A DNA stretch of 54,943 nt, from NCBI GenBank assembly GCA_022446985.1, contig JAKVBD010000034.1, positions 1 through 54,943 on the forward strand. The letters are read 5' to 3'. The DNA comes from Lentisphaerales bacterium (lineage in GTDB: Bacteria > Verrucomicrobiota > Lentisphaeria > Lentisphaerales > Lentisphaeraceae). Shown here one piece after another: positions 1 to 10,174 of this stretch. Position 1 is the first letter of the stretch; every line of letters begins with the position of its first letter. The position numbers and the translations under genes are program-made. The notes below the pieces were generated by a model, which ran no database searches, had not been told where the DNA came from, and saw only the letters and a list, made by a program, of their open reading frames with translations.

Positions 1-1143
1 ATCTTTACCTTCTTTCTGAGTCGATGCCTCGTCTTCGTCATAAGCGTGACAGAGAATCGCCAGCATCAAGCGGTCAAGACCAACAGATGTTTCGATAACG
101 GTCGGGATGTAACGTTCATTTTTAGCCTGATCAAAGTACTCAAGTTTCTGCTTGGAGTGTTCAGCATGCTGACTTAAGTCCCAAGTGCCGCGATGGTGAA
201 TACCTTCAAGCTCACCCCAGCCGAATGGGAATTCGAATTCGATGTCCATAGCAGCTTTCGCATAGTGTGCCAGTTTCTCGTGGTCATGAGTTCTCATGGA
301 CTCAGGTCTGAAATTCAGAACTTCGCTGTAGAATTTAAGTCTTTCATTGCGCCAGTAGTTGTACCAATCCATTGCTTCATCATCGTGACAGAAAAATTCC
401 ATTTCCATTTGTGAAAATTCACGAGAACGGAATGTGAAATTACGCGGATTAATTTCATTTCTGAAAGCTTTACCAGTTTGAGCAATACCAAACGGTACTT
501 TCTGGCGAGTAGCAGTTGCAATTGTGTGAAAGTTAATGAAAATCGGCTGACAGGTCTCAGCTCTTAAGTAAGCTTTGTGATCTTCGTCAAATACCGGGCC
601 AACATAAGTCTGCATCATAAGATTGAACTGTTTGGGTTCAGTCCAGTCACCAGGCTTTTTAGTTGTCGGATCGATCACTTGGCACTCGCTGAGAACAGTT
701 TTAACCATATCAGACTTTTCAGCTACCTGGATTTCAAAAGCAGCTTCAAGTTTGCCGACGTCAGCATCAGTACCGAATGCAGTCGCTAATGCAGCAAGAA
801 CTTCTTCACTTTGTTGCTCAAGAAGGTTGTCAATTCTGTAGCGTTTTTTACTTTCCTTGTTGTCGACCATGATATCAGCGAATTGGTCAACATGGCCAGA
901 AGCCTTCCAAACTTGTGGGTGACAGATAATTGTAGAGTCTTGGCCTTCGACATTGTCTCTTGTCTCAACCATGTAGTTCCACCATGCTTGTTCAAGAGCA
1001 CGACGCATAGCAACACCATTTGGACCATAGTCCCAGAACCCGTTGATGCCGTTGTATAGTTCAGAACTTTGGAAGATGAAACCGTGTCTCTTACAAAGGT
1101 TACTTATTTTTTCAATAGTAGCTTTACTCATGTATTTATCCAT
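1..1143 (-). CDS. glyQS: Glycyl-tRNA synthetase, dimeric type (partial)
   Basis: The enzyme attaches glycine to tRNA-Gly in the cytoplasm. The minus strand reads open for 381 codons and runs off the window edge, so the C-terminal part (end of the catalytic core and the anticodon-binding domain) lies outside. The N-terminus reads MSKATIEKISNLCKRHGF and is followed by the family segment LYNGINGFWDYGPNGV, then by the class II core with RNEINPRNFTFRSREFSQME. This is the alpha-2 type found in many bacteria, archaea and eukaryotes, not the GlyQ/GlyS tetramer. Two in-frame ATGs are possible, at 1143 and at 1131. Neither has a strong ribosome binding site, and the one at 1131 matches the usual family N-terminus. 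Identity is very sure; the start is uncertain by four codons. Confidence 0.95.
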   Translation of the reverse strand, partial: MDKYMSKATIEKISNLCKRHGFIFQSSELYNGINGFWDYGPNGVAMRRALEQAWWNYMVETRDNVEGQDSTIICHPQVWKASGHVDQFADIMVDNKESKKRYRIDNLLEQQSEEVLAALATAFGTDADVGKLEAAFEIQVAEKSDMVKTVLSECQVIDPTTKKPGDWTEPKQFNLMMQTYVGPVFDEDHKAYLRAETCQPIFINFHTIATATRQKVPFGIAQTGKAFRNEINPRNFTFRSREFSQMEMEFFCHDDEAMDWYNYWRNERLKFYSEVLNFRPESMRTHDHEKLAHYAKAAMDIEFEFPFGWGELEGIHHRGTWDLSQHAEHSKQKLEYFDQAKNERYIPTVIETSVGLDRLMLAILCHAYDEDEASTQKEGKD

Positions 1144-1294
1144 CAAAATCTTAAAGTTGAAATTTTGGGCCTAATTAAGCATGTATTCGCTTATTTTAAA
1201 TAAATTGCGAAATGAATAACGCGTCATTTTTCAAAGGGAAGCTGGATATCTTTAAAAACTTCTTATAAGCTGTAAAAATTATTTACGGAAAGTG

Positions 1295-2422
1295 ATGAAG
1301 TTTTTACGCATTCAGCCTCTCAACAATTCAGCTCAGTGGTTTACGGAGCTTCGAAAAGCTTTTGAAAAAGAAGATCTGACCTTATATGAGCTTCCAGATA
1401 GTTTATTGAACGGACCAGTTACTTTCGCAGGAAAGGGGAGCTTGTCCGGAATTCAGATGGAAGTTCAAGCCGATAACCTGCGACTTTATGATTTGAGTTA
1501 TCCCTCTGATTTCGATCAAAAAGTCTACAAAGCAGTGGCCTCTCACTTTTTAAACCTAAGCTATAAGCTTTGGAGAGAAGAAGTTGAGTTAGATAATGTT
1601 GAGGTGTTTTGTCGCGACGATGAACCAGAGTTTCTAACTAGAGCTAATCGAAAGATTTCATTGCTAAATCTCCAAGCTGCATGTTTAGGCAAAAGTAAAG
1701 CGTCACGTGATGCTTATATGATTGAGCGCATGCATCATCTCTCTGTTGCCAAAGAGGTTGAATTGTACCAGGTCGATGGGATAAACTCATTTATTTGGGA
1801 TGGTGAACCAGTCTAGATACCTGGTGACCTTGAGCAAATTCTCTTTAGTCAAAAAGCCTTTAAGGGAAAGCTCTGCGGGCTGATAAGTTTAGGCGAATTT
1901 CAAAAGGTTCTTGGAAGTCGAGTTTTAAGTGACAATTTTGGTACACTTATTCCCTCTAAGGAAGAGTTGGGAAGCAGTGATTTTACTTCGCTGAATATGC
2001 ATATGGAGCAATTTGAAGGTGCTCGTAAACCAGCGAAGCCAGAAAAACTATCGATAACAGTTGGTAAACTTGAAGAAATATCTTATGGAATGACTAAAGC
2101 GATTTTTAGCGGTAAATCATTGCAGGACTATAATGAAAGCCTGGTCAAAAATGGACTGAGTCAAGGTCAGTTAGAAATTGCCGGCTTGGCTGTATCAAGT
2201 ATGTTGGAGATAGCGGCAACTTCAAAAGGTCAAAGTTTAGCGGATATGACAGGTAAATTGAAAGAGAAGAGTTCTCTGACAAATGAAGCGGTTCATGCTG
2301 TTGCCAGTGGCTTTTTTAAGGCAGCCCAGGAGGAGCCGAAGAAGAGAGAAAGTGTGTCAATTATGAAGATCTTTGTATCGGTCGCTTTTCTACTTTTAAT
2401 ATTTTGGCTTCTTTTCAATTAG
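1295..2422 (+). pseudogene. Hypothetical membrane-anchored protein interrupted by one in-frame TAG
   Basis: A single reading frame runs from ATG 1295 (GGAA seven bases upstream; an in-frame GTG lies at 1292) to the TAG at 2420-2422. It is broken only by TAG at 1814-1816. The frame stays open across the 150 bases between that stop and the TTG at 1967, with normal-looking codons, so the two halves are one gene of about 375 codons. The C-terminus is a membrane segment (MKIFVSVAFLLLIFWLLFN), suggesting a tail-anchored or C-terminally inserted protein. I do not recognise the family. The stop could come from one C-to-T change in a CAG codon. Other genes here end with TAG, so general TAG reassignment is unlikely. 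It may be a young pseudogene, a sequencing error, or two functional fragments. It converges on the LRR gene with four bases between the stops. Confidence 0.7.
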
Positions 2423-2426
2423 GCCG

Positions 2427-4871
2427 TTAATCAATTAGATTAAATTTAAACTTTTTGTGTCTATTGCCAATGATTTTTTTGAGTTTCCAATCCAAAGTTA
2501 CAGCCTTTAGTTTTTTGTTTTCAGCAAGTGTATAGTAGATTTTTTTAGAGATTTTAATTCCTCTCAAATTTAACGTTTCAAGTTGAGGGAAAATAGCTGC
2601 AGTGAATCTGACTTTGGAACAATTGAACCTATGATTGTCTCCGAGGTGTAAAGATTTTAAATAGGGCAATTCACCTAAGGTATGTAGATGTTGCCCGGAC
2701 AATTTATTCCCTTCCAGACTGAGAGTTTCTAAGCGTCTGAGTGGAGTTAGGAATTTGAGAATATTATCCGAAAGGTTACAATGTTCTAAAGTGAGACTGT
2801 TTAGAGTGAGTGTACTTAGCGTTTCTGCAGTTTGGCGATTGATGTGTACTTTTTTAGCTATGAGTTTTTGGATGTTTGGGGTTTTGTATAAAATGTTTTC
2901 AGGTAGCTTAATTGACTCCATGGTTAGGTTTTTAAGTTTACTGAGCTTTACAGATTCTATGGTGGTTTCCACTTTAGAAGTAGAAAGATTTTCCAGATTT
3001 GGTGTATCCAGAACGATTTCTTTTAGAGTTGTTTGATTAATGAATAACCCTTTTAATGAAGGCTTGTTGATCTTTAGCTGAGAGGTATCGAATTCAGCTT
3101 TATTGAAGACTATGGCTTCAAGATTCGTGAGACGAGAAAGTATTTTTGTAAGTAGAGTGCTTTGATAGAAGCCTTCAAGAATTAGGGATTTAATTTTGGG
3201 GAGAGGTTTAGTTATATTGAGTGTGCCTGTAAATACTTTGAATGACAGCGCTGACAATTCCGGTGTTTCCAGGGAAAGCAGAGGAATGCTGATTTGGCTA
3301 ATATCCAGATGACTGAGCTTTGGTAAACAGATAGTTTTTTCTTCTAAAAAAATATTATTGGAAAGATCGAGTGAATTAAGTTGTTTTAGCGAGTTTATCC
3401 AGTTTAACTGTTTGATGCTACTAGAGCCCAAATGAAGCCATTTTAGCTTATGTGAATTCTTTAAATGCTGGAAGACTTGATCATCAACTTTGGTATAGTT
3501 GAGATTTAAATCTGTCAGTTGTGAAGTATCCAGGCCTCTGGGGAGTTTGGAGATGGAGTTATAACTTAAGTTTAGTTTTTTGATTCCTTTAATTTGGCCA
3601 ATGGATCTCAGTATCTCGTCAGAGATGCCTGCCCGGCTTAGATTAAGCTCTTCTACATAAATGAGTTGTTTGAGGGAGTCTAAGTGTATTTCCGGGTTGA
3701 AATGTTTACCTAGATTGATATGTGAAATTTTTCGTAGCTTTGGAGCTTTATGAACTGTGGCCAACGCTATACTTTTAAAGTTGTTGCCAACGGTGAAAAG
3801 AGATTCAAGTTTTTGGAAGGCTGCTAGTTTAGAAAAATGTTCATCTTTTATTCTGAGCCAGGAAATATCCAAATTTTTTAAGTTTGGATTTTGACTCAGC
3901 CGTTCTAACAGTTTTGGAGATGGGTGTTTTAATAACCCTAAAAACTTACCCTTACTGACATTTAGGTTTTCCAGATATGGAAAAATGGGAAGGTTGTTTA
4001 AAGTATCAAAATTTATCCGGAGTCCACTGATGTTTAAAGATTTCAGCTTCCAGAGTGATTTCAAATGAGGAAAATCTTTATTTGTGAAGGATGAAGAGGC
4101 CAAATTTAAAGTTTTTAGAGAAGTACTTCGATCAAGGAAGTCCCAATTTTTAGTTCTCAAGACTGAACCTTGAAGATTTAGGTCAGTCATGGTTTTAGGT
4201 AAGGTGAAACTATCCTCGATTTCCAGATAAACGGCGTTATTAACAGATAACTTTTTGAGCTTTGGAAAATGGCTAAATTCATTCTTTTCGAGTATGAGGC
4301 TTTCAGAGCTTATGGGTTTGGCTGGCATTCGCATAAAAGACCCTCCCCAAATTCTCAATTCTTGTAATTTATTAAAGACATGGAGCTGGCTTTTAAGGCT
4401 TATGTAAGTTTGCCTGTCCGTCGTTAAAGATTCAGTATTTTTAAAATTTAGAATCGAGATGAGTTGGTTTTCGGTAAGAGGCTTAGCTGGAATGAGGGTA
4501 ATATTCTTAATGGAAAGTGGGTCAGGAACCTCTGAGATTAATTTTTCAAAATTGTCAGAGGTTTTAAAAAAATCTTTAGAGTATTGGTCTATTTCCTTTA
4601 GGTTTTCCAAAGTTGTCTTTTGCTTGTTTTTCAAAGGCCCAAGTATCAGTAAACTGATAAGTACATCATCTAGCACATTTAGAGTGAGTTTATTTGTTTT
4701 TAGTAAGTCAGGGGCATAGGTGAAGTCATGTTTTACGATGGCTTTTAAATTTTCTGGTAAATCGAATGTAGTCGTCTTTTCTTTCTGACTTTTTGGAGGT
4801 TTAACTTCTTTGGGGGTGCATGAGTAGAAGAGAAGTGAATTCAGTAGTAAATGGCCCCAAAATTTTAACAT
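2427..4871 (-). CDS. Leucine-rich-repeat lipoprotein
   Basis: 814 residues. The N-terminus MLKFWGHLLLNSLLFYSC is a lipoprotein signal with the lipobox LFYSC, so the mature protein should start at Cys18 and be lipid-anchored. Almost all of the rest is leucine-rich repeats of the form LxxLxLxxNxI spaced at about 20-25 residues (for example LTDLNLNYTKVDDQVFQHL and LETLSLEGNKLSGQHLHTL), which would fold into a solenoid likely to bind protein or glycan ligands. No catalytic domain is visible. It starts 7 bases after the sbcC stop, with GAGGGT close to the ATG, so it is probably the last gene of the sbcD-sbcC transcript. That pairing has no obvious functional logic. The ligand is unknown. Confidence 0.85.
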   Translation of the reverse strand: MLKFWGHLLLNSLLFYSCTPKEVKPPKSQKEKTTTFDLPENLKAIVKHDFTYAPDLLKTNKLTLNVLDDVLISLLILGPLKNKQKTTLENLKEIDQYSKDFFKTSDNFEKLISEVPDPLSIKNITLIPAKPLTENQLISILNFKNTESLTTDRQTYISLKSQLHVFNKLQELRIWGGSFMRMPAKPISSESLILEKNEFSHFPKLKKLSVNNAVYLEIEDSFTLPKTMTDLNLQGSVLRTKNWDFLDRSTSLKTLNLASSSFTNKDFPHLKSLWKLKSLNISGLRINFDTLNNLPIFPYLENLNVSKGKFLGLLKHPSPKLLERLSQNPNLKNLDISWLRIKDEHFSKLAAFQKLESLFTVGNNFKSIALATVHKAPKLRKISHINLGKHFNPEIHLDSLKQLIYVEELNLSRAGISDEILRSIGQIKGIKKLNLSYNSISKLPRGLDTSQLTDLNLNYTKVDDQVFQHLKNSHKLKWLHLGSSSIKQLNWINSLKQLNSLDLSNNIFLEEKTICLPKLSHLDISQISIPLLSLETPELSALSFKVFTGTLNITKPLPKIKSLILEGFYQSTLLTKILSRLTNLEAIVFNKAEFDTSQLKINKPSLKGLFINQTTLKEIVLDTPNLENLSTSKVETTIESVKLSKLKNLTMESIKLPENILYKTPNIQKLIAKKVHINRQTAETLSTLTLNSLTLEHCNLSDNILKFLTPLRRLETLSLEGNKLSGQHLHTLGELPYLKSLHLGDNHRFNCSKVRFTAAIFPQLETLNLRGIKISKKIYYTLAENKKLKAVTLDWKLKKIIGNRHKKFKFNLID

Positions 4872-4878
4872 ATACCCT

Positions 4879-7800
4879 CTAAATTACTGCAAACTTATCA
4901 TTCAGTTTACTTATACCCATACCTTCATTCTCGTAAAGCTGGATATTACTTGGAATACGCTCCTTAAGGAGTTGTACGTGAGAAATAACGCCAATCATTC
5001 TACCGGATGCCTGTAGATGATCCAGTGCAGTTAATGCCGTTTCCAAAGTTTCAGGATCTAAAGTTCCAAAGCCTTCATCAAGAAATAAAGATTCTATATT
5101 TACACGGTCGCTAGCAAGGTCAGATAAGGCCAGAGCGAGTGAAAGGCTAACCAGGAAACTTTCGCCGCCAGAGAGGGTTTCTACAGGTCTTATAGCATCT
5201 GCCTGGTAGGTGTCGATGATATTTAAATTCAGGGAGTCGTCATCTTGTCTGGCTAAGAAATAGCGGTCATGAAGTCTCTCTAAGTGAATATTCGCTAGGC
5301 TGACTAAGTGATCAAGAGTTAAGCCTTGAGCGAAATTCCTGAATGCCTGGCCATCTGCACTGCCAATCAAACTGGAGAGGGTAGCCCATATGTTGAATCT
5401 CGTTTGTTGTTCTTCTATGGCATCAATTTTCTTAGCTTGAGTTTCCTTTAGTTGGTCTTGCTGTCTTAGTTTCAGAGTCAGTTCGTTTTTATCAGCAGTA
5501 ATTTCTTGTAGTTTTGCTGAGGCCTCTGCCTGATTTTGTAGGAGCTCTTTTTTGGGGGTTTGAGTCAATGCTTTTTCTTTTTCACGGGCCAGTTGCTTTT
5601 GAAGATCCTTAACTCTTGTTTGGTGCATAGTCAGAGTTTCTGAAAACTGTTTTTGAAGAGTTTGCAACTCTTTAATTTTTTCCTGAGAAAGACAAGTCGC
5701 GAGTAGCTCATTTTCATCTGTAAAAGGTGAATTTTTAAGAGAATCTATGTATTCTTTTGCGGCATTTTTAAAGTTCTCTTTTTTCGCATTGAGAATGTTT
5801 TCTATTTCTTGTAATTGAGCAGAAATGCCAGAATTCTGTTTTTGTAGTTGTGTGAGGTTTACTCTTGAGACTTCATATTCCGTGGAGAGCTTTTCATTTT
5901 CTTTAGAAAGCTCTTGAAGGGCTTGGTCGGTTGTTTGTACTCCAAATTTTTTGTTTCGAGAGTCCTGCAAAGAGTGAATCTGTTGGGTAATGCTGTTAAC
6001 TTTTTGGGTGAGCACATCAATTTCTGCGGTTATAGCTGTCTTATTTTCGCTTTTCGCGTGAAGTTCTAATTCAGTCTTTTGAAGTTTTTGAATAAAGTTC
6101 TGCTGATTATGTTGAGTTTCTGCAAAATTATTCAGTGCAGATTTGGCAAGAGCTAAACGTTCTTGAAAGTTCTTTCCTGTAGAAAATTCTTTCAGTAACA
6201 TTTCCAGTTCTTTATGAAGAGCAGTAGAAAGAGATTTTTCATTTGATAGCTCATTGACCATTTGTTCGAGATTGTTCTCAGTCTGCTTCTTTTGCTCGTT
6301 CAATATAGCAGATTGAGAATGATGAGAACTTAAAGATTCTTTATTGGCTTGTAGTTCAGTTTCTAAGGCTTGTAGTTTGACTTCAATAGACTTAAGCGTT
6401 GTTACAGTTTCTTGTAATGCTTTGAGCTGGTTACTGAATGTTTTTAGGAAACTTTGCACTTGTGTTTCATCTGCAAAGTCGAGTTTTATCTGCAAGGTGC
6501 TGCAGGAATTTTCCCAGGCTTTTAGTTCATGTTTCCAAAGATCATTGTCTTTAGAGATATCTAACTGAGTCTGTTTGGTCTCAGCCTCGAACTTTTCAAG
6601 ATCTTTAGTAGCTTCGATATGTTTCTTTTGTTGCTGAATAAAGTTTGCCTCAGCTTCAGCTTGTAGGTTTTTGCTTTTATCGATATTCAGATTCGAATAC
6701 TCTTTGATAGCAGGGTGTTCCTTAGAGCCACATACCATACAAGGATCACCAGTATTTAATTGATCGCGGTATTGTTGCAGGTTAAGAATTGTTCTTTCTT
6801 GCTCTAATAGCTTTCGGGACTGCTCCAGTATTTGTTGTTTATCTTGCAGCTCTCTTTGGATCTTTGGTATGAGATCCTGTAAGCTTTTAATTTGAGAACG
6901 TAGTTTACTTAATTGATTGTTTCTACTGTGAATTCTATGAGATAAGTCTCGAAGCTTAAGTGCCGTATTTGGCAAAGTTTGCGCGAGGGCATTTTTTTCT
7001 TTGTGTTGGTTTAGGCGTTCAAGAACAGTGTCATCGGGGTTTAAGTTGCTAACCTCATTTAGAGCTTCTGTCTTTTTGTGCTCAAGGGTAGTAGATTTCT
7101 GAGTTTCCTGCTGAAGTAACTTTTTGCTTAAATTGATTTGCTGTTCAATTCCTCGGAGTTTATTTTGTGCAGCAAGAATTGTTTTTTGCCTTGCAGAAGA
7201 GGAGTAGTCGAGTTGAGCTAATTCTTGGATTTTATGAGCAACCAATTCGAGCTTTGGGCTGAGCTCTTGGAGATATTCGTTCTGCTGCAGCCATTTTTGA
7301 GTATCGCTTAGGTATTTCTCAATCTGTTTTTTATTACTTTCCAGTCGAGTGATTTCTTGTGTGCTTTGGGCTAATGATTGCTTCTTTTCTGTTATGGTGT
7401 TAACTGGCTCTTTAATTTGTTCTTGAAGAGAAACGATTTCCTTATCCAGAGGCATGATTTCATGATGGATAAGTTTTTCCTGCTCAGTTTTTCTGGACGT
7501 AAAGCTTTGAAGTTTGGTTTCTAAAAGAGAGTATTGTTCATTTTCTAAAAGAAGTTTTTTGTCTAGCTTTGCTTTAGCCTGGAGCGTTGCTTGTAGGTTC
7601 TTTTTTAGAGAATGTACTTCCAGGTTTAAATTATTCTTGTGTAAAAGATGCTGTTGAATTTTTTGTGCAGGAATGGCTAAAGCCAGCTTTTGAAAATCAT
7701 CTTTAAAGTGAGAGAATTTTTCATTGGACTGATTTAGAGCCAGCTGGTTTTTTTCTAGCTTATTTTCCAGTTCTTCAATAAGTTTCAGCCAATTAATCTG

Positions 7801-8532
7801 TTGCTTAAGAGTTTCACTATTTTTTTGTAAGGAAGTCTGTATTTTGCTAATATTTTCAGAGTTTTGCTGAAGTTCTTTAAGATTTTCTGGGGCGAGTATT
7901 TCAAGTTGATCAAGATCGTGTTGAAGCAGTTTAAGTTTCTCTTCTTCAGCCCTCATCCTTCTAAATGCGAGAATTGAAATCTGTCCATAGATCTCAGTTC
8001 CTGTTATTTCTTCCAGAAGTTCCGCTTTTTTCTTTTTGTCTGCTTTGAGAAAGGCAGTGAAGTTACATTGGGCGAGTAAGATAGAACGAGTGAAACGTTC
8101 AAAGTTCAGACCGCATATTTGTTCTACACTTTTAAGCTTCTCGGCTAATTTTGTAGTTAGGATTTCTCCAGATTCAGCAAAGCACATCTCACAACGAGGA
8201 GGTTGTAAGGAACCGCTTTTTTTCTTGCCCGCGCGGTGTTGCTCCCAACGGGCACGATATTTTGTGTTTCCGGTCACAAAAGTTACTTCGGAAAAGCAAA
8301 GGCCTGTGTGCCGAGTCATAAGCTCGTTTGATTCTTTTGAGAGTGATTTCAATCGAGGCGTTCGGTGATAGAGCGCTAAGCAAATGGCATCGAGAATAGT
8401 GGTCTTGCCTGACCCAGTTGGGCCGGAAATCAAAAAAAGTGAATCTTCTGTAAATTCGTGAGATTCAAAGTCAATAAACCATTCATCTTTTAAGGAGTTC
8501 AGGTTTTTAAATCTTAAAGAGAGGATTTTCAT
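4879..8532 (-). CDS. sbcC: Exonuclease subunit SbcC (Rad50-like ATPase)
   Basis: The ATPase and coiled-coil arm of the SbcCD (Rad50-Mre11) nuclease, which opens hairpins and processes DNA ends. 1217 residues, a normal length. The Walker A GPTGSGKT lies at residues 37-44. Long heptad-rich coiled coils rich in Q, E and K lead to a zinc hook with Cys598-Met-Val-Cys601 in the sequence DPCMVCGSKEHP. A second coiled coil is followed by the ABC signature LSGGES near residue 1115 and the Walker B with D-loop LFLDEGFGTLD near 1147. The start codon overlaps the sbcD stop by four bases (ATGA), a sign of translational coupling. Very sure. Confidence 0.97.
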   Translation of the reverse strand: MKILSLRFKNLNSLKDEWFIDFESHEFTEDSLFLISGPTGSGKTTILDAICLALYHRTPRLKSLSKESNELMTRHTGLCFSEVTFVTGNTKYRARWEQHRAGKKKSGSLQPPRCEMCFAESGEILTTKLAEKLKSVEQICGLNFERFTRSILLAQCNFTAFLKADKKKKAELLEEITGTEIYGQISILAFRRMRAEEEKLKLLQHDLDQLEILAPENLKELQQNSENISKIQTSLQKNSETLKQQINWLKLIEELENKLEKNQLALNQSNEKFSHFKDDFQKLALAIPAQKIQQHLLHKNNLNLEVHSLKKNLQATLQAKAKLDKKLLLENEQYSLLETKLQSFTSRKTEQEKLIHHEIMPLDKEIVSLQEQIKEPVNTITEKKQSLAQSTQEITRLESNKKQIEKYLSDTQKWLQQNEYLQELSPKLELVAHKIQELAQLDYSSSARQKTILAAQNKLRGIEQQINLSKKLLQQETQKSTTLEHKKTEALNEVSNLNPDDTVLERLNQHKEKNALAQTLPNTALKLRDLSHRIHSRNNQLSKLRSQIKSLQDLIPKIQRELQDKQQILEQSRKLLEQERTILNLQQYRDQLNTGDPCMVCGSKEHPAIKEYSNLNIDKSKNLQAEAEANFIQQQKKHIEATKDLEKFEAETKQTQLDISKDNDLWKHELKAWENSCSTLQIKLDFADETQVQSFLKTFSNQLKALQETVTTLKSIEVKLQALETELQANKESLSSHHSQSAILNEQKKQTENNLEQMVNELSNEKSLSTALHKELEMLLKEFSTGKNFQERLALAKSALNNFAETQHNQQNFIQKLQKTELELHAKSENKTAITAEIDVLTQKVNSITQQIHSLQDSRNKKFGVQTTDQALQELSKENEKLSTEYEVSRVNLTQLQKQNSGISAQLQEIENILNAKKENFKNAAKEYIDSLKNSPFTDENELLATCLSQEKIKELQTLQKQFSETLTMHQTRVKDLQKQLAREKEKALTQTPKKELLQNQAEASAKLQEITADKNELTLKLRQQDQLKETQAKKIDAIEEQQTRFNIWATLSSLIGSADGQAFRNFAQGLTLDHLVSLANIHLERLHDRYFLARQDDDSLNLNIIDTYQADAIRPVETLSGGESFLVSLSLALALSDLASDRVNIESLFLDEGFGTLDPETLETALTALDHLQASGRMIGVISHVQLLKERIPSNIQLYENEGMGISKLNDKFAVI

Positions 8533-9749
8533 GAGTCTTTTCTCTTTAGAGCCTCATGGTAAATTTCTTTGAAGGCACCTTTAAGTTCGGTTTGTATTTT
8601 GGACTCTAATTCAACTGTTGACAGTCTTTGCTCAAACACATCTTCAACGGATATTTCTTTCAAACTCAGCTCTTTCTCTTTAGAGATAATTGATCTATTT
8701 TTTTTAGCTCGGTTTCGTCTAAAGCGCAGTATGTCGACAGTGAGCTCTTTAGTCGCCTCTTTTAAAAGTGTTTGTGCTGAGGAGATTTCAGTGTTTTCAT
8801 GGAGAACTACTTCAATCCAGGTTGGAAGCTCCAGATCTGTTTCCAAGCTTGCAATTTCCTGCTGAATTTCTTCGAGTGAGCCGGAGATAGATTTTAATAT
8901 TCTTGAGACAGGGATATTCAATTCTTGTACTACTGGATCTTTCCCTTGTTTGACTTCGACTAGTTTTACTATTTTTTGCTGTTTTGCTTCTCCGAAGCTA
9001 ATTGGGATAGGGGAGCCGCAGTAGCGAATATGTTGTCGTTTACCAAATACTTGCTTTGTGTGTAAGTGGCCTAGGGCAATGTAGTCAAATTCATCAGGGA
9101 AGTCATTGGAATCGTAGCTTTCCAAAGAGCCTATATAGATATCTCGAACGCCATCTGTTAACTCACCACCACTGGTCGTTAAGTGGCCTGTTGCAATGAT
9201 AGGCAATTTCCTGTTGCCGTTTAACTTATTTGCTACAGAGAGAGTTTCTTGATAGTGTCTTTTGATTCCAAGCCTGAGAGAATCTTTTTTATCTTTAAAA
9301 GTTTCTCCTTCAACTGAGAGCCTGACATCTCTGTCTCTTAGGAAGGGGACGGCACAGATGATGGCAGAATCCTCACCGTTTCTATTGGATAAAACAAATG
9401 TTTCTTCCTCAGCTGAAGTTTTACCGCCGATCACATGGATATTCAGGAGTTTAAGAAGAGTGCCGGATTCATTGAGTGTTGAAATGGAGTCATGATTGCC
9501 ACCGATGATGACAAGAGGTATGCCGCAGGTGCGGTTTAAATCTTTTAAGAAGTCGTAGTAGAGTTTTCGGGCATAGCTGGGGGGAGTTCCTGTATCAAAG
9601 ATATCCCCGGCAACGATTAGCGCATCGACTTCATGCTGTTTGATTTGTTCGATTAGCCAGTTGAGGAAAATGCGATGTTCAGCTTCCCTACTTTGATTCA
9701 TGAAGCTTTGGCCAAGGTGCCAGTCTGAAGTATGGATAAATCGAAACAA
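8529..9749 (-). CDS. sbcD: Exonuclease subunit SbcD (Mre11-like nuclease)
   Basis: The Mn-dependent nuclease partner of SbcC. Metallophosphoesterase motifs are visible in order: HTSDWHLG near the N-terminus, AGDIFDTG, GGNHD, ATGHLTTSGG and ALGHLHTKQ, followed by the C-terminal capping region. I place the start at TTG 9749 (about 406 residues), giving LFRFIHTSDWHLG, because a clear AGGAAAG lies seven bases upstream. A longer reading from TTG 9773 adds eight residues and would put that ribosome site inside the gene. The gene overlaps sbcC by four bases. First gene of the sbcD-sbcC-LRR operon. Confidence 0.96.
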   Translation of the reverse strand: MFRFIHTSDWHLGQSFMNQSREAEHRIFLNWLIEQIKQHEVDALIVAGDIFDTGTPPSYARKLYYDFLKDLNRTCGIPLVIIGGNHDSISTLNESGTLLKLLNIHVIGGKTSAEEETFVLSNRNGEDSAIICAVPFLRDRDVRLSVEGETFKDKKDSLRLGIKRHYQETLSVANKLNGNRKLPIIATGHLTTSGGELTDGVRDIYIGSLESYDSNDFPDEFDYIALGHLHTKQVFGKRQHIRYCGSPIPISFGEAKQQKIVKLVEVKQGKDPVVQELNIPVSRILKSISGSLEEIQQEIASLETDLELPTWIEVVLHENTEISSAQTLLKEATKELTVDILRFRRNRAKKNRSIISKEKELSLKEISVEDVFEQRLSTVELESKIQTELKGAFKEIYHEALKRKDS

Positions 9750-9884
9750 TGCTCTTTCCTGAAATATTATCAAGGAACAATAGGTGTCAGAGGTTTGAAG
9801 ACAAGTTAGTTTTAGCTGAAGTCTTTGAGAAGTTTTGAGGGGGGATTGGCCATCTATGGAAATAACTTCGACGTCATTTGATGA

Positions 9885-10070
9885 TCAGCAGTGTATTTCG
9901 CCATTTGGAAAAGCTACAGCAATCATTGAAAGTTCGCCGCTGTCTGATTTATGTCCATCAACGAAAATGATGCCCGTCGAGTAAGTTGAGGCTGATCTGT
10001 AAGCGCCGAATCCAGTTCCTGTCAGAACTGAATGTTTGCCGGATTCTTTGTGTTTGACGATGGTTGCCAT
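9885..10070 (-). CDS. Small hypothetical protein (61 aa)
   Basis: A 61-residue ORF starting MATIVKHKESGKHSVL, with AAGGGAC about six bases before the ATG, which supports translation. The sequence is glycine- and serine-rich with short beta-like runs (GIIFVDGHKS, LSMIAVAFPNGEI) and no signal peptide or membrane segment. I do not recognise a family. It lies alone at the edge of a decayed region, 110 bases past the sbcD start on the same strand, and shares its direction with the fossil genes behind it. It could be intact, or it could be the surviving part of something longer. Confidence 0.55.
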   Translation of the reverse strand: MATIVKHKESGKHSVLTGTGFGAYRSASTYSTGIIFVDGHKSDSGELSMIAVAFPNGEIHC

Positions 10071-10174
10071 GAAAGTCCCTTTTTAAGGCTAAGGTTGCCT
10101 ACAGGATCAATATTTCAAATTTCGCAAAAGAGTTTCAGTGGCGCTCTCTGGAAAAAAAGGGAGGACGAAGAGAA

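Noticed and set aside
1814..1816. TAG as a recoded sense codon (pyrrolysine or alternative code)
   Set aside because: Other genes here, such as the ROK gene, end at TAG, and no pyl genes are visible; one stop in one unrecognised gene is better explained by mutation or error.
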